Part shown: positions 40,849-49,255 of the stretch, one piece after another
Layout: the number at the start of each line of letters is the position of its first letter
Numbering within the stretch: position 1 is the stretch's first letter
Source of the DNA: Bacteroidia bacterium
GTDB lineage: Bacteria; Bacteroidota; Bacteroidia; Bacteroidales; VadinHA17
Assembly (NCBI GenBank): GCA_026391215.1
Contig: JAPLDX010000090.1
Span: 38,599-102,598 of the forward strand
Reading direction: 5' to 3'
DNA: 64,000 bases
The notes under the pieces: model-generated
What the model was told of the DNA's origin: nothing
The model's database searches: none
Seen by the model: only the letters and a program-made list of their open reading frames with translations
Made by a program: the position numbers and the translations under genes

Positions 40849-43072
40849 ATGAAACGGATACTTACAATCTTAATCTTCCTTCTTGTCGGTGCAACATCTT
40901 TTGCCCAGAAAGATAAAAACACAGACAAGGAGAAAACGCAGGATAACAAGATCACTCCAGGTGCTTCTGGAGTTAAAAGAAGCATTGGATACAAGTTTAG
41001 CTCAATATCTGAGGACAAGGATCCGGGTGATGGAATATTCAGGTATAACAACGTGAATGTAACTTCTGTGTCCTGGATCTATATTGATAAAAATGACATA
41101 AAAGGAGAGGATCAGACCAACTGGTACAAGACCTGGAATGAAACTACGGGAGCCACTGGCAGAGGGCAGCTGGTTCTTGTGGCATTAAGGGGAGATAATG
41201 TAAACGTTTTCAATATAACTGATGTTTTCATAGATGGCAACGGGTACTGGAAGTTCCCGGTGAAGTATGTGTCAGGCAAATTGCCTGTAAATGATTCAGT
41301 ATATTTCAGTCACTGCGGTTCCGGCTGCTGAAGTAGTTACAGAAGTTGCTGTTGTTGCAGAGGCTCCGATAGTTGAGGTAGTTACAGAACCTCCTGTAGT
41401 TGAGGTAGTCACTGCGGTTCCGGCTGCTGAAGTAGTTACAGAAGTTGCAGTAGTCACAGAGGCTCCGGTAGTTGAAGTGGTCACTGAGGTTCCTGCTGCT
41501 GAAGTAGTTGCAGAAGTTGCAGTAGTCACAGAGGCTCCGGTAGTTGAAGTGGTCACTGAGGTTCCGGCTGCTGAAGTAGTTGCAGAAGTTGCAGTAGTCA
41601 CAGAGGCTCCGGTAGTTGAAGTGGTCACTGAAGTTCCGGCTGCGGAAGAAGTTGTTGTAATTGCGGAAGCGCCTGTTGTCGAAGCGGCTCCTGCTGTTCC
41701 TGCAACGGAAGAAGTTGTAGTAATTGCGGAAGCGCCTGTTGTCGAAGCGGCTCCTGCTGTTCCTGCAGCGGAAGAAGTTGTAGTAGCTGCAGAAGTCCTT
41801 GTTGTCGAAGCGGCTCCTGCTGTTCCTGCAACGGAAGAAGTTGTTGTAATTGCGGAAGCGCCTGTTGTTGAAGCGGCTCCTGCTGTTCCTGCAGCGGAAG
41901 AAGTTGTAGTAGCTGCGGAAGCCCCGGTTGTTGAGGCGGCTCCTGCTGTTCCTGCAGCAGAAGAAGTTGTAGTAGCTGCAGAAGCCCCTGTTGTTGAAGC
42001 AGCTCCTGCTGTTCCTGCAGCGGAAGAAGTTGTTGTAATTGAGGAAGCGCCTGTTGTTGAAGCGGCTCCTGCTGTTCCTGCAACGGAAGAAGTTGTTGTA
42101 ATTGCGGAAGCGCCTGTTGTCGAAGCGGCTCCTGCTGTTCCTGCAGCAGAAGAAATTGTGGTAATTGCGGAAGCCCCAGTTGTTGAGGCGGCTCCTGCTG
42201 TTCCTGCCGCAGAAGAAGTTGTAGTAGCAGAAGCTCCTGTTGTTGAAGCAGTTCCTGAGGTTCCTGCAATTGAAAAGGTTGAAGAAGTTGCAGTAGTAAC
42301 GGAAGCTCCTGTCACAAAACCTGCTCCTGACACTAAAGAGACAACAGTAGCCCCTGGTCCGCCAAGAATTACAGAAACAAAACCTGCACAGGAAACAAAA
42401 GAAACGACAGTGGCTCAGGGTCCTCCGAGAGTTACTGAGACTAAACCTGTCCAGGGAACTCAAGGGACTACAGTCTCCCAGGGTACTCAGAGAGCTCCTG
42501 TGACTCAACCTGCCCGGGAGACAAGGGTAAATGAAGCTCCTGTAACCCAGAATTACTATGGATCGACGAGTGTCAGCCGCAGAAAATGTTATCGCGGTAT
42601 AATTGAGATGGGTTATGCTTTGCGTGTCAGTGAATACGGAATGAACAACTTCAGGTTTAACTTCATTAATGGTTTTAATATAGGTCATACCTCAATAGGA
42701 CTTGGAATTGGTGTCCGAAAATATTATGACAAACCAGCAAATCATCCGGACTGGCATCTTGTCTCAAGCGATGTCCAGATACCGGTTTTCCTTGATATAA
42801 GAACGACATTTTCATCAAAGAAGGTCACACCATACTTAGGAATTGGAATTGGTAATTCAACAGGCTTTGATACTGATACTGTGAAAAACAATCCTGAAGG
42901 GTTATACTTTCATGCTACAGGCGGGATCTGGTTTAATATCTCCGACAGATTTGCAGTGTTTGGTGGCTTTGCATATGAATTGCAAAGACTGGAATATGCC
43001 AAATTTTCTGATGAGATCCCTTATAAGAAATTTACCAACTCAATAAGTCTCAATATCGGCATTGCATTTTAG
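40849..43072 (+). pseudogene. secreted repeat-stalk beta-barrel protein, apparently split by a frameshift
   Basis: The first frame (40849-41331) starts with a signal peptide (ILIFLLVGATSFAQ) and a globular N-domain with YWKFPVKYVSGKLPV. It then runs out of frame into HCGSGC and stop. The second frame (41291-43072) starts inside a Val/Glu/Ala/Pro repeat without a signal and ends in an outer-membrane barrel (MGYALRVSEYG, FNIGHTSIGLGIGVRKYY, VTPYLGIGIG, ending SISLNIGIAF). Removing one T from TTT at 41304-41306 joins the frames as DSVYSVTAVPAAEVV. The whole would be about 740 residues: N-domain, stalk, barrel. The barrel may sit in the outer membrane with the stalk crossing the periplasm. Whether the break is real is unknown. 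Confidence 0.78.
41389..42250. repeat. coding tandem repeat array, 72-nt then 63-nt units
   Basis: About three to four 72-nt units (24 residues, EAPVVEVVTEVPAAEVV type; copies start at 41461, 41533 and 41605) are followed by nine 63-nt units (21 residues, EAAPAVPAAEEVVV type; copies at 41684, 41747 and onward). The units differ by few substitutions, so the array is probably length-variable by slippage or recombination. The composition also creates long open frames on the opposite strand, which are not genes. Confidence 0.9.
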
Positions 43073-43105
43073 AATAATATTAACCAATAAAATCAGGAAA
43101 ATAGC

Positions 43106-44143
43106 TTAATGTTCATGCCGATGATGCAGATCAGGATAATGTTTATGGATATGTTCAATTTCTTTATGCTCATGCAGATGTGAATGTTTCAGAGTTTTAT
43201 CTTCATCCCCCTCATGAATATGGTCATGATGGTCATCATCGTGACTATGCAGATGTATATGAACCATGCCCTTATGGTAATGCGTATGCCCATGTGAGGC
43301 TATATTAGTAAATACTATCCCTAGTACCAGGATTGAAAAGGAAATCATAACTATCAGAGTTAAAGGCTCTCCAAGGAATATCCAGGCTGCAAATATCCCC
43401 CAGAACGGAGCTGTACTAAATAGTATCTGACCTCTTGTTGCTCCTAAATTTTGTGCTGAAGTAACATAGAGAACTATACTGATACCGTATGAAAAGACAC
43501 CAATTAAAAGAGCTGCAGGAATATAGTTTAACTGAATTTGCCAGTTACTTAAAAACATGCCTATCGTTAAATTTGTAATACCTCCGAAAACACCTTTTAC
43601 AAACGTTATTGTCTGGGGTGAAACTCCATCTATTATTGCAGAAAAATGATTATCAAATCCCCAGGAAATGCATGCTAATAATATGAAGATTGCAGAAATA
43701 ATACCACTTGATGTTTCCTGAGAGGAAATAATAACTCCCGCACACAGAGTTAACAATATTCCAACTATTGCATAACGATCCAAATGATCTTTAAATAACA
43801 AAACTCCAAAGATTGCAGTAGCTACAAGTTCCATATTCAGCCATATGGATACAGACATGGCATTAGCGGTTTTTAAACCAATCATTAAAAACAGAGGACC
43901 CAGTATTCCACCAAAGAGGATAACTCCGCCTAAATACCTCTTCTTACTTGTTTGCCTTAATGCTTTAATCTCAGCTTTTCTGTTTTTTATTATATAGGGA
44001 AGAAATGCTAATGCCGCACCCAGATATAACAATCCCGCCAAATGGAAACTATTGAGCTGAGATAATATGATTTTACTCAATGGAGTTGCCACACCAAAAA
44101 GTAAGCCTGCAAATAATCCAATTAAGATCGATCTTATTTTCAT
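43106..44143 (-). CDS. DMT/EamA-family transporter with His-rich C-terminal tail
   Basis: The protein has 345 residues from ATG 44143, which directly follows the methyltransferase stop; the longer frame to 44191 would overlap it. It contains about ten transmembrane helices in two EamA halves (GLFAGLLFGVATPLSKI, SISILVLGIVFTNIASHG at the end). The last 64 residues are hydrophilic and contain 23 His, in repeated HxH and HDDDHH patterns. Such tails bind Zn, Ni, Co or Cu in other transporters. EamA proteins usually export metabolites, so the tail is unusual. With the adjacent methyltransferase gene, metal(loid) handling is possible but not shown. Confidence 0.83.
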   Translation of the reverse strand: MKIRSILIGLFAGLLFGVATPLSKIILSQLNSFHLAGLLYLGAALAFLPYIIKNRKAEIKALRQTSKKRYLGGVILFGGILGPLFLMIGLKTANAMSVSIWLNMELVATAIFGVLLFKDHLDRYAIVGILLTLCAGVIISSQETSSGIISAIFILLACISWGFDNHFSAIIDGVSPQTITFVKGVFGGITNLTIGMFLSNWQIQLNYIPAALLIGVFSYGISIVLYVTSAQNLGATRGQILFSTAPFWGIFAAWIFLGEPLTLIVMISFSILVLGIVFTNIASHGHTHYHKGMVHIHLHSHDDDHHDHIHEGDEDKTLKHSHLHEHKEIEHIHKHYPDLHHRHEH

Positions 44144-44144
44144 A

Positions 44145-44819
44145 CTATTTGATTCCGCGCACAAAAGAGAGCACCGGAAGCCCCAGAACACGGAACTTTG
44201 CCTGAGAAATCTCTATTTGAGAAAAACCCGATGATTCCATTATAGGTTGTAATTCTTTTAAATCATGTTTTAACATAAATCCTAAAAATAACTTTAAGAT
44301 CCTCCTTGACATAGGACGTTGCGGTAAAGCTAGATCAAGCACCAAAAATCTTCCCTGGGGTTTGAGAACACGATAAATTTCTTCAATTCCCTTATTTCTT
44401 ACCTTTTCAGACATATGGAAAATCATGAAACTGCACATTACAACATCAAAATTCTCATTCGGAAAGGGAATATCTTCAATGTTCCCTAGTTGAAATGTGA
44501 TATCCAATTTGGCCTGTGCGGCCTTTTTCTGGCTGGCTTCAATCATTACGGGGATGATATCAATCCCGAAAACACTGCCAGTCGGACCTGCCTGTCGTTT
44601 TGCTGCAAGAGTTAATGTACCGGTAGCACATCCAACTTCAAGGACACAATCTCCCGGTTTTACCAGTGCCAGGTTTATAGTCATTCTTCGCAGAGCATCT
44701 TCCCGGCCTAAGGTTATTCTTTTCATGTATTTGTCATAAGAATTCACCATTTGTTCCATTTGATTTTTAATGGTGATGTCTTCATCAGTGCTGTTTTGAT
44801 TTGATCTGTTCTCAGTCAT
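44145..44819 (-). CDS. class I SAM-dependent methyltransferase (UbiE-like)
   Basis: The protein has 224 cytosolic residues. SAM-binding motif I is CVLEVGCATGTLTLA, then GSVFGIDIIPVM, IPFPNENFDVVMCSF (motif II) and GRFLVLDLALP. Substrates of this group range from quinones to metals and small metabolites. The transporter gene begins 1 bp after its stop, so the two form an operon. Nothing in the sequence fixes the substrate; no conserved Cys triad of arsenite methyltransferases is present. Confidence 0.85.
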   Translation of the reverse strand: MTENRSNQNSTDEDITIKNQMEQMVNSYDKYMKRITLGREDALRRMTINLALVKPGDCVLEVGCATGTLTLAAKRQAGPTGSVFGIDIIPVMIEASQKKAAQAKLDITFQLGNIEDIPFPNENFDVVMCSFMIFHMSEKVRNKGIEEIYRVLKPQGRFLVLDLALPQRPMSRRILKLFLGFMLKHDLKELQPIMESSGFSQIEISQAKFRVLGLPVLSFVRGIK

Positions 44820-44979
44820 TGCGTACTCCTTTCCTGATTTTTTTACACTCCAAATTTTTGCTGGTGTTTGTAATGCCTTGTTGCGTTTTTCAAAATCTAT
44901 TTATAAATGTATTATATATTTTTGCTCTCTCACATACCCTTTTAGTAATTATCGTCCTGGGGCAGAATGATCGTGAAAC

Positions 44980-45138
44980 ATGGCAACCGTCGGAATTAAT
45001 ATAGAAAGAGCTCACTTTCCTGCCTTCATGACTGGAAAACAAATATTAGATACAATCGAAAAAACTGATTATAAGCTGGAACGAATTGAAACTTTATTAC
45101 CAGGAGATGATATTTACATCTATAAAGTTAAGGATTAG
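44980..45138 (+). CDS. possible 52-residue ORF or gene remnant
   Basis: ATG 44980 opens a 52-codon frame (ERAHFPAFMTGK, ETLLPGDDIYIYKVKD). Its composition looks more protein-like than the surrounding spacer, but no family was recognised. It lies in a region with several decayed genes, so it may be the tail of a lost protein. The rest of 44820-45193 shows nothing recognisable. Confidence 0.3.
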   Translation: MATVGINIERAHFPAFMTGKQILDTIEKTDYKLERIETLLPGDDIYIYKVKD

Positions 45139-45193
45139 TAAAGTTATTAAAAAAAAGCTTCCAGAAGTAGTATTCCTCTTATAATGAGATCAA

Positions 45194-45489
45194 TTATTGT
45201 TTGGTGCCTTCATATTCAACATAGATATATCCGGAATATTTTGAATCGGCAATTATCTTCATCATTTTGACGTAATCAACTCTTGTCTCGTTTCCGTCTG
45301 TGTCAAAATTAACAGTCTTAGTAATTCCGGGGAAGTCGAGATTGGTAGTTTTCCCCTTTGACAATGAGAAGTGTAACGACCATTCAGCAAGAGAAATATT
45401 AAATCTCCGTTCCTGACCGGATAAATTAATACTGACAAGCTCTGCGAACAGGATTGTGATTATAAGGTGAATATTTGGAATTTTTTCAT
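45194..45489 (-). pseudogene. internally deleted sugar-isomerase-like (TIM barrel) pseudogene
   Basis: Reading the minus strand, ATG 45489 begins MKKFQIFTL and shifts frame after nine codons into a signal-like IITILFAEL. It then reads ISLAEWSLH and TTNLDFPGITK, the N-terminus of an exported xylose-isomerase-like barrel. It jumps directly to FDTDGNETRVDYVKMMKI and YSGYIYVEYEG, which belong near the C-terminus of the same family, and stops early (GTKQ). About 200 central residues are missing. The frame break plus the deletion make it non-functional. The intact paralogue type in this window is the gene at 13132-14028. Confidence 0.75.
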
Positions 45490-45512
45490 TAAATTGCCTA
45501 AACCCAACTTCT

Positions 45513-45605
45513 ATGAAAACAGTTACAATAGGTATATTTTGCTATTTATTATCAAGTAGTTTTATCTATTCTCAGGGAAAGTTAGAAGCAGATTTAATGG
45601 CATGA
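45513..45605 (+). CDS. 30-residue signal-peptide ORF, leader or truncated gene head
   Basis: ATG 45513 encodes MKTVTIGIFCYLLSSSFIYS followed by ten residues and TGA. The sequence looks like a complete signal peptide with cleavage after YSQ. Its stop overlaps the next gene's start (ATGA at 45602-45605). It may be the remnant of a secreted protein whose body was replaced, or a short coupled leader. Confidence 0.35.
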   Translation: MKTVTIGIFCYLLSSSFIYSQGKLEADLMA

Positions 45606-46345
45606 TATTTAGAAAATTACAATCCGGAACAGTCAATTTATATGTGATTATCCTTCTCATGATTTTAGGATTCTCATCCCTGCCAAGTGTTTCACAGAGT
45701 CATAAAACCATAGACCTCGAAGAAATACCTCAGAAGAAAATCCGCAAATACCTGGTATCGAGATCATTTGATCAGATGAATGACTTTTCTTCCATTCATG
45801 CCAGTTGGAAAAAGGACATCGATGCATCAGATTATAATGTCATTGAAAAAACATTTTATCTGAAAAATAAACTTTCGAATGTCTGGGATTTCTACAGGCA
45901 TATTAATCCCGTTAAAATGTGCAACGGTCGATCTATCCAGTTTGGATTACTGATATCAAAGCCTACAAACTCTGTTATATACACGAATAATCCCTATTTA
46001 CCTGAAATTGATACTGGTCAGGTTTATTTTCTCAACATAAGACTGATGAAAGGACTATTCAATATTCCAGTCGCATTTGAGATTATCAATATTGACCAGA
46101 AACAACAAATAGTAGAGTTTAGTTATATCGATAATAATAAATCGCTGGGGAAACAGACCATACAGTTTTTTGATAATGGAGAGGGTCGCACAAAAATTGT
46201 CCATCGGAGTTATTTTAAAAGCGAATCTTCGCTTCGTGACAATTTACTTTACCCCCATTTTCATAAAAAATTCATTAAGGATTTCCATAGAAATATAAAG
46301 CAACTTATTAAAAGTAATAAGCTTACTTTCCCCATTTTAAATTAA
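45602..46345 (+). CDS. secreted SRPBCC-like hypothetical protein
   Basis: The protein has 247 residues with a signal-like segment (VIILLMILGFSSLPSVSQS). The remainder has an SRPBCC/START-like pattern: YNVIEKTFYLKNKLSNVWDFY at the first strand-helix, then alternating strands (VYFLNIRLMKGL, KTIQFFDNGEGRTKIVHRSYF in part) and a long C-terminal helix (FHKKFIKDFHRNIKQL). The function is unknown. It lies in a decayed region, so its expression is uncertain. A cytosolic SRPBCC-like relative is at 61463. Confidence 0.55.
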   Translation: MIFRKLQSGTVNLYVIILLMILGFSSLPSVSQSHKTIDLEEIPQKKIRKYLVSRSFDQMNDFSSIHASWKKDIDASDYNVIEKTFYLKNKLSNVWDFYRHINPVKMCNGRSIQFGLLISKPTNSVIYTNNPYLPEIDTGQVYFLNIRLMKGLFNIPVAFEIINIDQKQQIVEFSYIDNNKSLGKQTIQFFDNGEGRTKIVHRSYFKSESSLRDNLLYPHFHKKFIKDFHRNIKQLIKSNKLTFPILN

Positions 46346-46366
46346 TGTGAATAAAAAGGTATAGTC

Positions 46367-46520
46367 ATGCAAATGGGAAAGTTAAATAAGAAAAATACAA
46401 TTTTAAAAAAGTAACTATTGTTATTTTCAGTCTGCTCTTCTTACTGACTGGAGAAGGTCTTTCAATGACTACACAACAGGATATCAAAGGCGCTAAGGAT
46501 CATCCTGGCAGATCCAGCCG
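46367..46520 (+). pseudogene. 5' remnant of an OmpA/DUF4892-like envelope protein
   Basis: ATG 46367 opens MQMGKLNKKNTILKK and stops. One base off after the A6 run, the frame continues VTIVIFSLLFLLTGEGLS (a signal core) and QQDIKGAKDHP, the start motif of OmpA-associated DUF4892 proteins. It then degrades into the 3' flank of the GH2 gene. Only the head of the gene remains. Confidence 0.5.
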
Positions 46521-46533
46521 ATGTATTAAGCTT

Positions 46534-48978
46534 TCAAAAGCCGGAAAGAAAAACTTTCAGGGAAACAATTCCTGAATTCAACCACGGGGCCGAAAAGGTA
46601 ATACTGACTTCGCCCTCCTCTCCTGTCGTTTGCAGATATGCTAGCATTCTTCCGTTATAAACCCGATGTAAATTATCACGATAGCTGGTCATATCGGTGT
46701 TGTTTGCACTTTCCAGCCCTAAGAGCCGGGCAGGCCCTGAAATTGTACAGGTAACCATATCATCTGCCAGCAAAACAGGAACTCCGTCCTGATCGACTAT
46801 CTGAATGGTAATCTGAACTAAATCCTTGTCCCCCGATAATACGGTTTTATCAGGTGTGGCAATAATTGTATTTGGCCGGCCGGATGTCTGAACCGAGTAC
46901 CGTGCAATTTCCTTCCCTTCCTTCAACCCGGTCACTTCTAATTTACCGGGCTTGTAGGGTATATCCCAGTAAATAATTCCAACATTATCATCATGATTTT
47001 TTGGTTGTCCCACAGGCATGCCGTTAAGGATCAGCTGAGATTGCGGGCAATTTGTATAACAAACCACACGAATGGTATCTCCGTCGGAATAATTCCAGAT
47101 GGGAAGAGCTGAATCTGACAATATAGGACGGCTTCTTTTGGTCAGCAGGTAGGTACCAATATAAGTCATTGGGCTTTCCAGCCACATCGACATCCGGTAA
47201 TACCCTCTCGGTTTAATGAATCCTGCAAGATCTATCATACCAGAATTAAATCCACGTGAAGGCCATGCCAGGGCTTCTCCAAGATAATCAAATCCGGTCC
47301 AGATGAATTGACCAAAAATATAATCATTATCACGGACAGCCTTCCACATAGAATAACCATGACCATTTTCACTTCCATATAATATTCTGTCCGGAAATTT
47401 TTTATGATCGATTGCATAACGGTTTTCAGTGTAGTTGTATCCTACCACATCAAGGTACTTTGGATAATCAGTTTCATTGGTCATAATAACACCTGCAAGA
47501 GCACCTGTGACAGGACGCGAAGTATCAATAGCGCGTACAACCTCCGAAAGCCTTTTCCCTATAGGTCCAAGACGTTCAGCGCTCGGCTTTTTCGGATCAT
47601 AGCCTCCATAGACCGGCTGATTGAATTCGCTTCCATTTAATATCGGATGCGAATAGGGATCGTTTGGATAATCGACTTCATTTCCCAGGCTCCACATCAC
47701 TACTGCCGGATGATTCCTGTCGCGAAGGACCATCGATGCAAGGTCCCTGTCGCTCCATTCCTCAAAAAAATCAAATGTGCCCTGGAAGCCGGGGTCTCCC
47801 ACATTCCATCCCGAAAGCCATTTATTCTTGGGAAATTCAAATTCATCGAACGCCTCGTCTATGACCAGGAATCCGAATTCATCACACAGATCATATAAAT
47901 CGGGTGCCTGTAAATTGTGACTCATACGGATGGCGTTACAGCCCAGAGATTTCAATGTTCTTAAACGGCGTTCCCAAACCTGACGCGGAACTGCCGAACC
48001 AAGCACTCCTGCATCATGATGAATACAAACTCCCTTCATCTTCATCCATTTTCCGTTCAGGGCAAATCCTTTATCGGGATCGAACTGCAGCGTACGGATC
48101 CCGGTTTTACAAACTGATTCATCAACTATTTTTCCATTGACTGACAAAACTGTTTTCAGCTGGTACAGATATGGATCCTCCACATTCCATAAGTGCGGAT
48201 TCTTTATGGTCAGATCGGAAGTAAACTTAACTATGGAGGCAGCCGGTAATTTCTTTTTTTGAGATTTCTGAGCTACTATTTTCCCTGACAGATCTATCCA
48301 TTGCATTACTACTTGAGTTTCAGCTTCAGCTCCTGTTTCATTTTTTACATCAGCATCTACCTGAATCACTGCTGACTTATCAGTTAACTGCCGGGTCTTA
48401 TAGGTTACACCCCACATGTCAAAGTGCAGCGGACTGGATGTTACCAGCCAGACATTTCTGTAAATGCCGGAACCAGTATACCATCGTGAATCGGCGGATT
48501 GACTGTGATCCACACGGACAGCAAGAATATTTGTGCCTCTGTATTTCAGATAGGGTGTCAGGTCATACGAAAATGAAACATAACCGTTAGGCCGGTATCC
48601 CAGCAATTGTCCGTTTATGTATACAGAACTGCGGTTATATACGCCCTCAAAATATACAAATACTTTCCTGCCATTATAGTCGGCAGGTATTTTCAGCTCT
48701 GTACGGTACCAGGCTATACCACCGGGTAAATATCCTGTACAGCTGGCCAGGGAAGGACTTAACCATCCTTCTATGCTCCAGTCATGGGGTAAATCCAGTC
48801 TCCTCCAGGACTTATCGTCAAACTCAGATTTAAAGGCATCTGCTTCATCTTTCAACTGAAACATCCAGCCGTCATTTATCAGTTCAGCTTTCCCAAAAGA
48901 AATCTGAGCATTTAAGGAAAGCGATACGAAGAGCAGTAGGCTTGAGAAAAACAATAACAGGCAGTGATTAAATTTCAT
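46534..48978 (-). CDS. GH2 family glycoside hydrolase (beta-galactosidase-like)
   Basis: The protein has 814 residues with a signal peptide (LFVSLSLNAQ). The sugar-binding N-domain includes WRRLDLPHDWSIEG and the Ig-like domain LWNVEDPYLY. The TIM-barrel acid/base is Glu434 in WSLGNEV, and the nucleophile is Glu537 in LYGSENGH. A DUF4982-like and a Big-like C-terminal domain follow (GKLEVTGLKEG, DQDGVPVLLADD). This layout fits exo-beta-galactosidases and related GH2 enzymes of Bacteroidota. It is monocistronic and next to the decayed region. Substrate beyond beta-galactoside-like is not predictable. Confidence 0.9.
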   Translation of the reverse strand: MKFNHCLLLFFSSLLLFVSLSLNAQISFGKAELINDGWMFQLKDEADAFKSEFDDKSWRRLDLPHDWSIEGWLSPSLASCTGYLPGGIAWYRTELKIPADYNGRKVFVYFEGVYNRSSVYINGQLLGYRPNGYVSFSYDLTPYLKYRGTNILAVRVDHSQSADSRWYTGSGIYRNVWLVTSSPLHFDMWGVTYKTRQLTDKSAVIQVDADVKNETGAEAETQVVMQWIDLSGKIVAQKSQKKKLPAASIVKFTSDLTIKNPHLWNVEDPYLYQLKTVLSVNGKIVDESVCKTGIRTLQFDPDKGFALNGKWMKMKGVCIHHDAGVLGSAVPRQVWERRLRTLKSLGCNAIRMSHNLQAPDLYDLCDEFGFLVIDEAFDEFEFPKNKWLSGWNVGDPGFQGTFDFFEEWSDRDLASMVLRDRNHPAVVMWSLGNEVDYPNDPYSHPILNGSEFNQPVYGGYDPKKPSAERLGPIGKRLSEVVRAIDTSRPVTGALAGVIMTNETDYPKYLDVVGYNYTENRYAIDHKKFPDRILYGSENGHGYSMWKAVRDNDYIFGQFIWTGFDYLGEALAWPSRGFNSGMIDLAGFIKPRGYYRMSMWLESPMTYIGTYLLTKRSRPILSDSALPIWNYSDGDTIRVVCYTNCPQSQLILNGMPVGQPKNHDDNVGIIYWDIPYKPGKLEVTGLKEGKEIARYSVQTSGRPNTIIATPDKTVLSGDKDLVQITIQIVDQDGVPVLLADDMVTCTISGPARLLGLESANNTDMTSYRDNLHRVYNGRMLAYLQTTGEEGEVSITFSAPWLNSGIVSLKVFLSGF

Positions 48979-49174
48979 ATAAATGGATCATTTATGTTTT
49001 AATAAAACTACAGGATACAAAATTATGCAAGAGAAATGAAAATAGTTATTTTATTTTAATTATCAGGTAGCTAAAGTTGTGTGAACTAAAAAAACTTCAT
49101 TCTTTATTAAAACAAGTTCAGACCTGATTTTTACTGTTTCACTTATTTTCTCCAACCTGTCACTTTGCTTTAAG

Positions 49175-49182
49175 TATATTTG
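49175..49182 (+). promoter_or_regulatory. possible -7 promoter element of the LytS/LytTR operon (TATATTTG)
   Basis: TATATTTG matches TAnnTTTG exactly, 73 bp upstream of the sensor start. A -33 TTTG at standard spacing was not found. The rest of the 277-bp gap (48979-49255) shows no other feature. Confidence 0.35.
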
Positions 49183-49255
49183 TAACAAAATTAATATTAC
49201 TGGTAAAAATGCAAGTTGGTATGATATTGGATTAGTACAGTTGACCTTGATTTAA

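Noticed and set aside
41389-42250. CRISPR array
   Set aside because: Repeats are contiguous, in frame and coding with no unique spacers of uniform length.
41296-42688. Long minus-strand open frames (345 and 460 codons, plus a 214-codon Leu/Gln-rich frame)
   Set aside because: They are produced by the 63/72-nt repeat composition. The plus strand has the signal peptide, the periodic Val/Glu/Ala/Pro stalk and an outer-membrane barrel, while the minus frames are low complexity with no domain.
44144-44191. ATG 44191 as start of the DMT transporter
   Set aside because: It overlaps the end of the methyltransferase gene and adds a Cys-rich segment not typical of the family; ATG 44143 starts at the first transmembrane helix.
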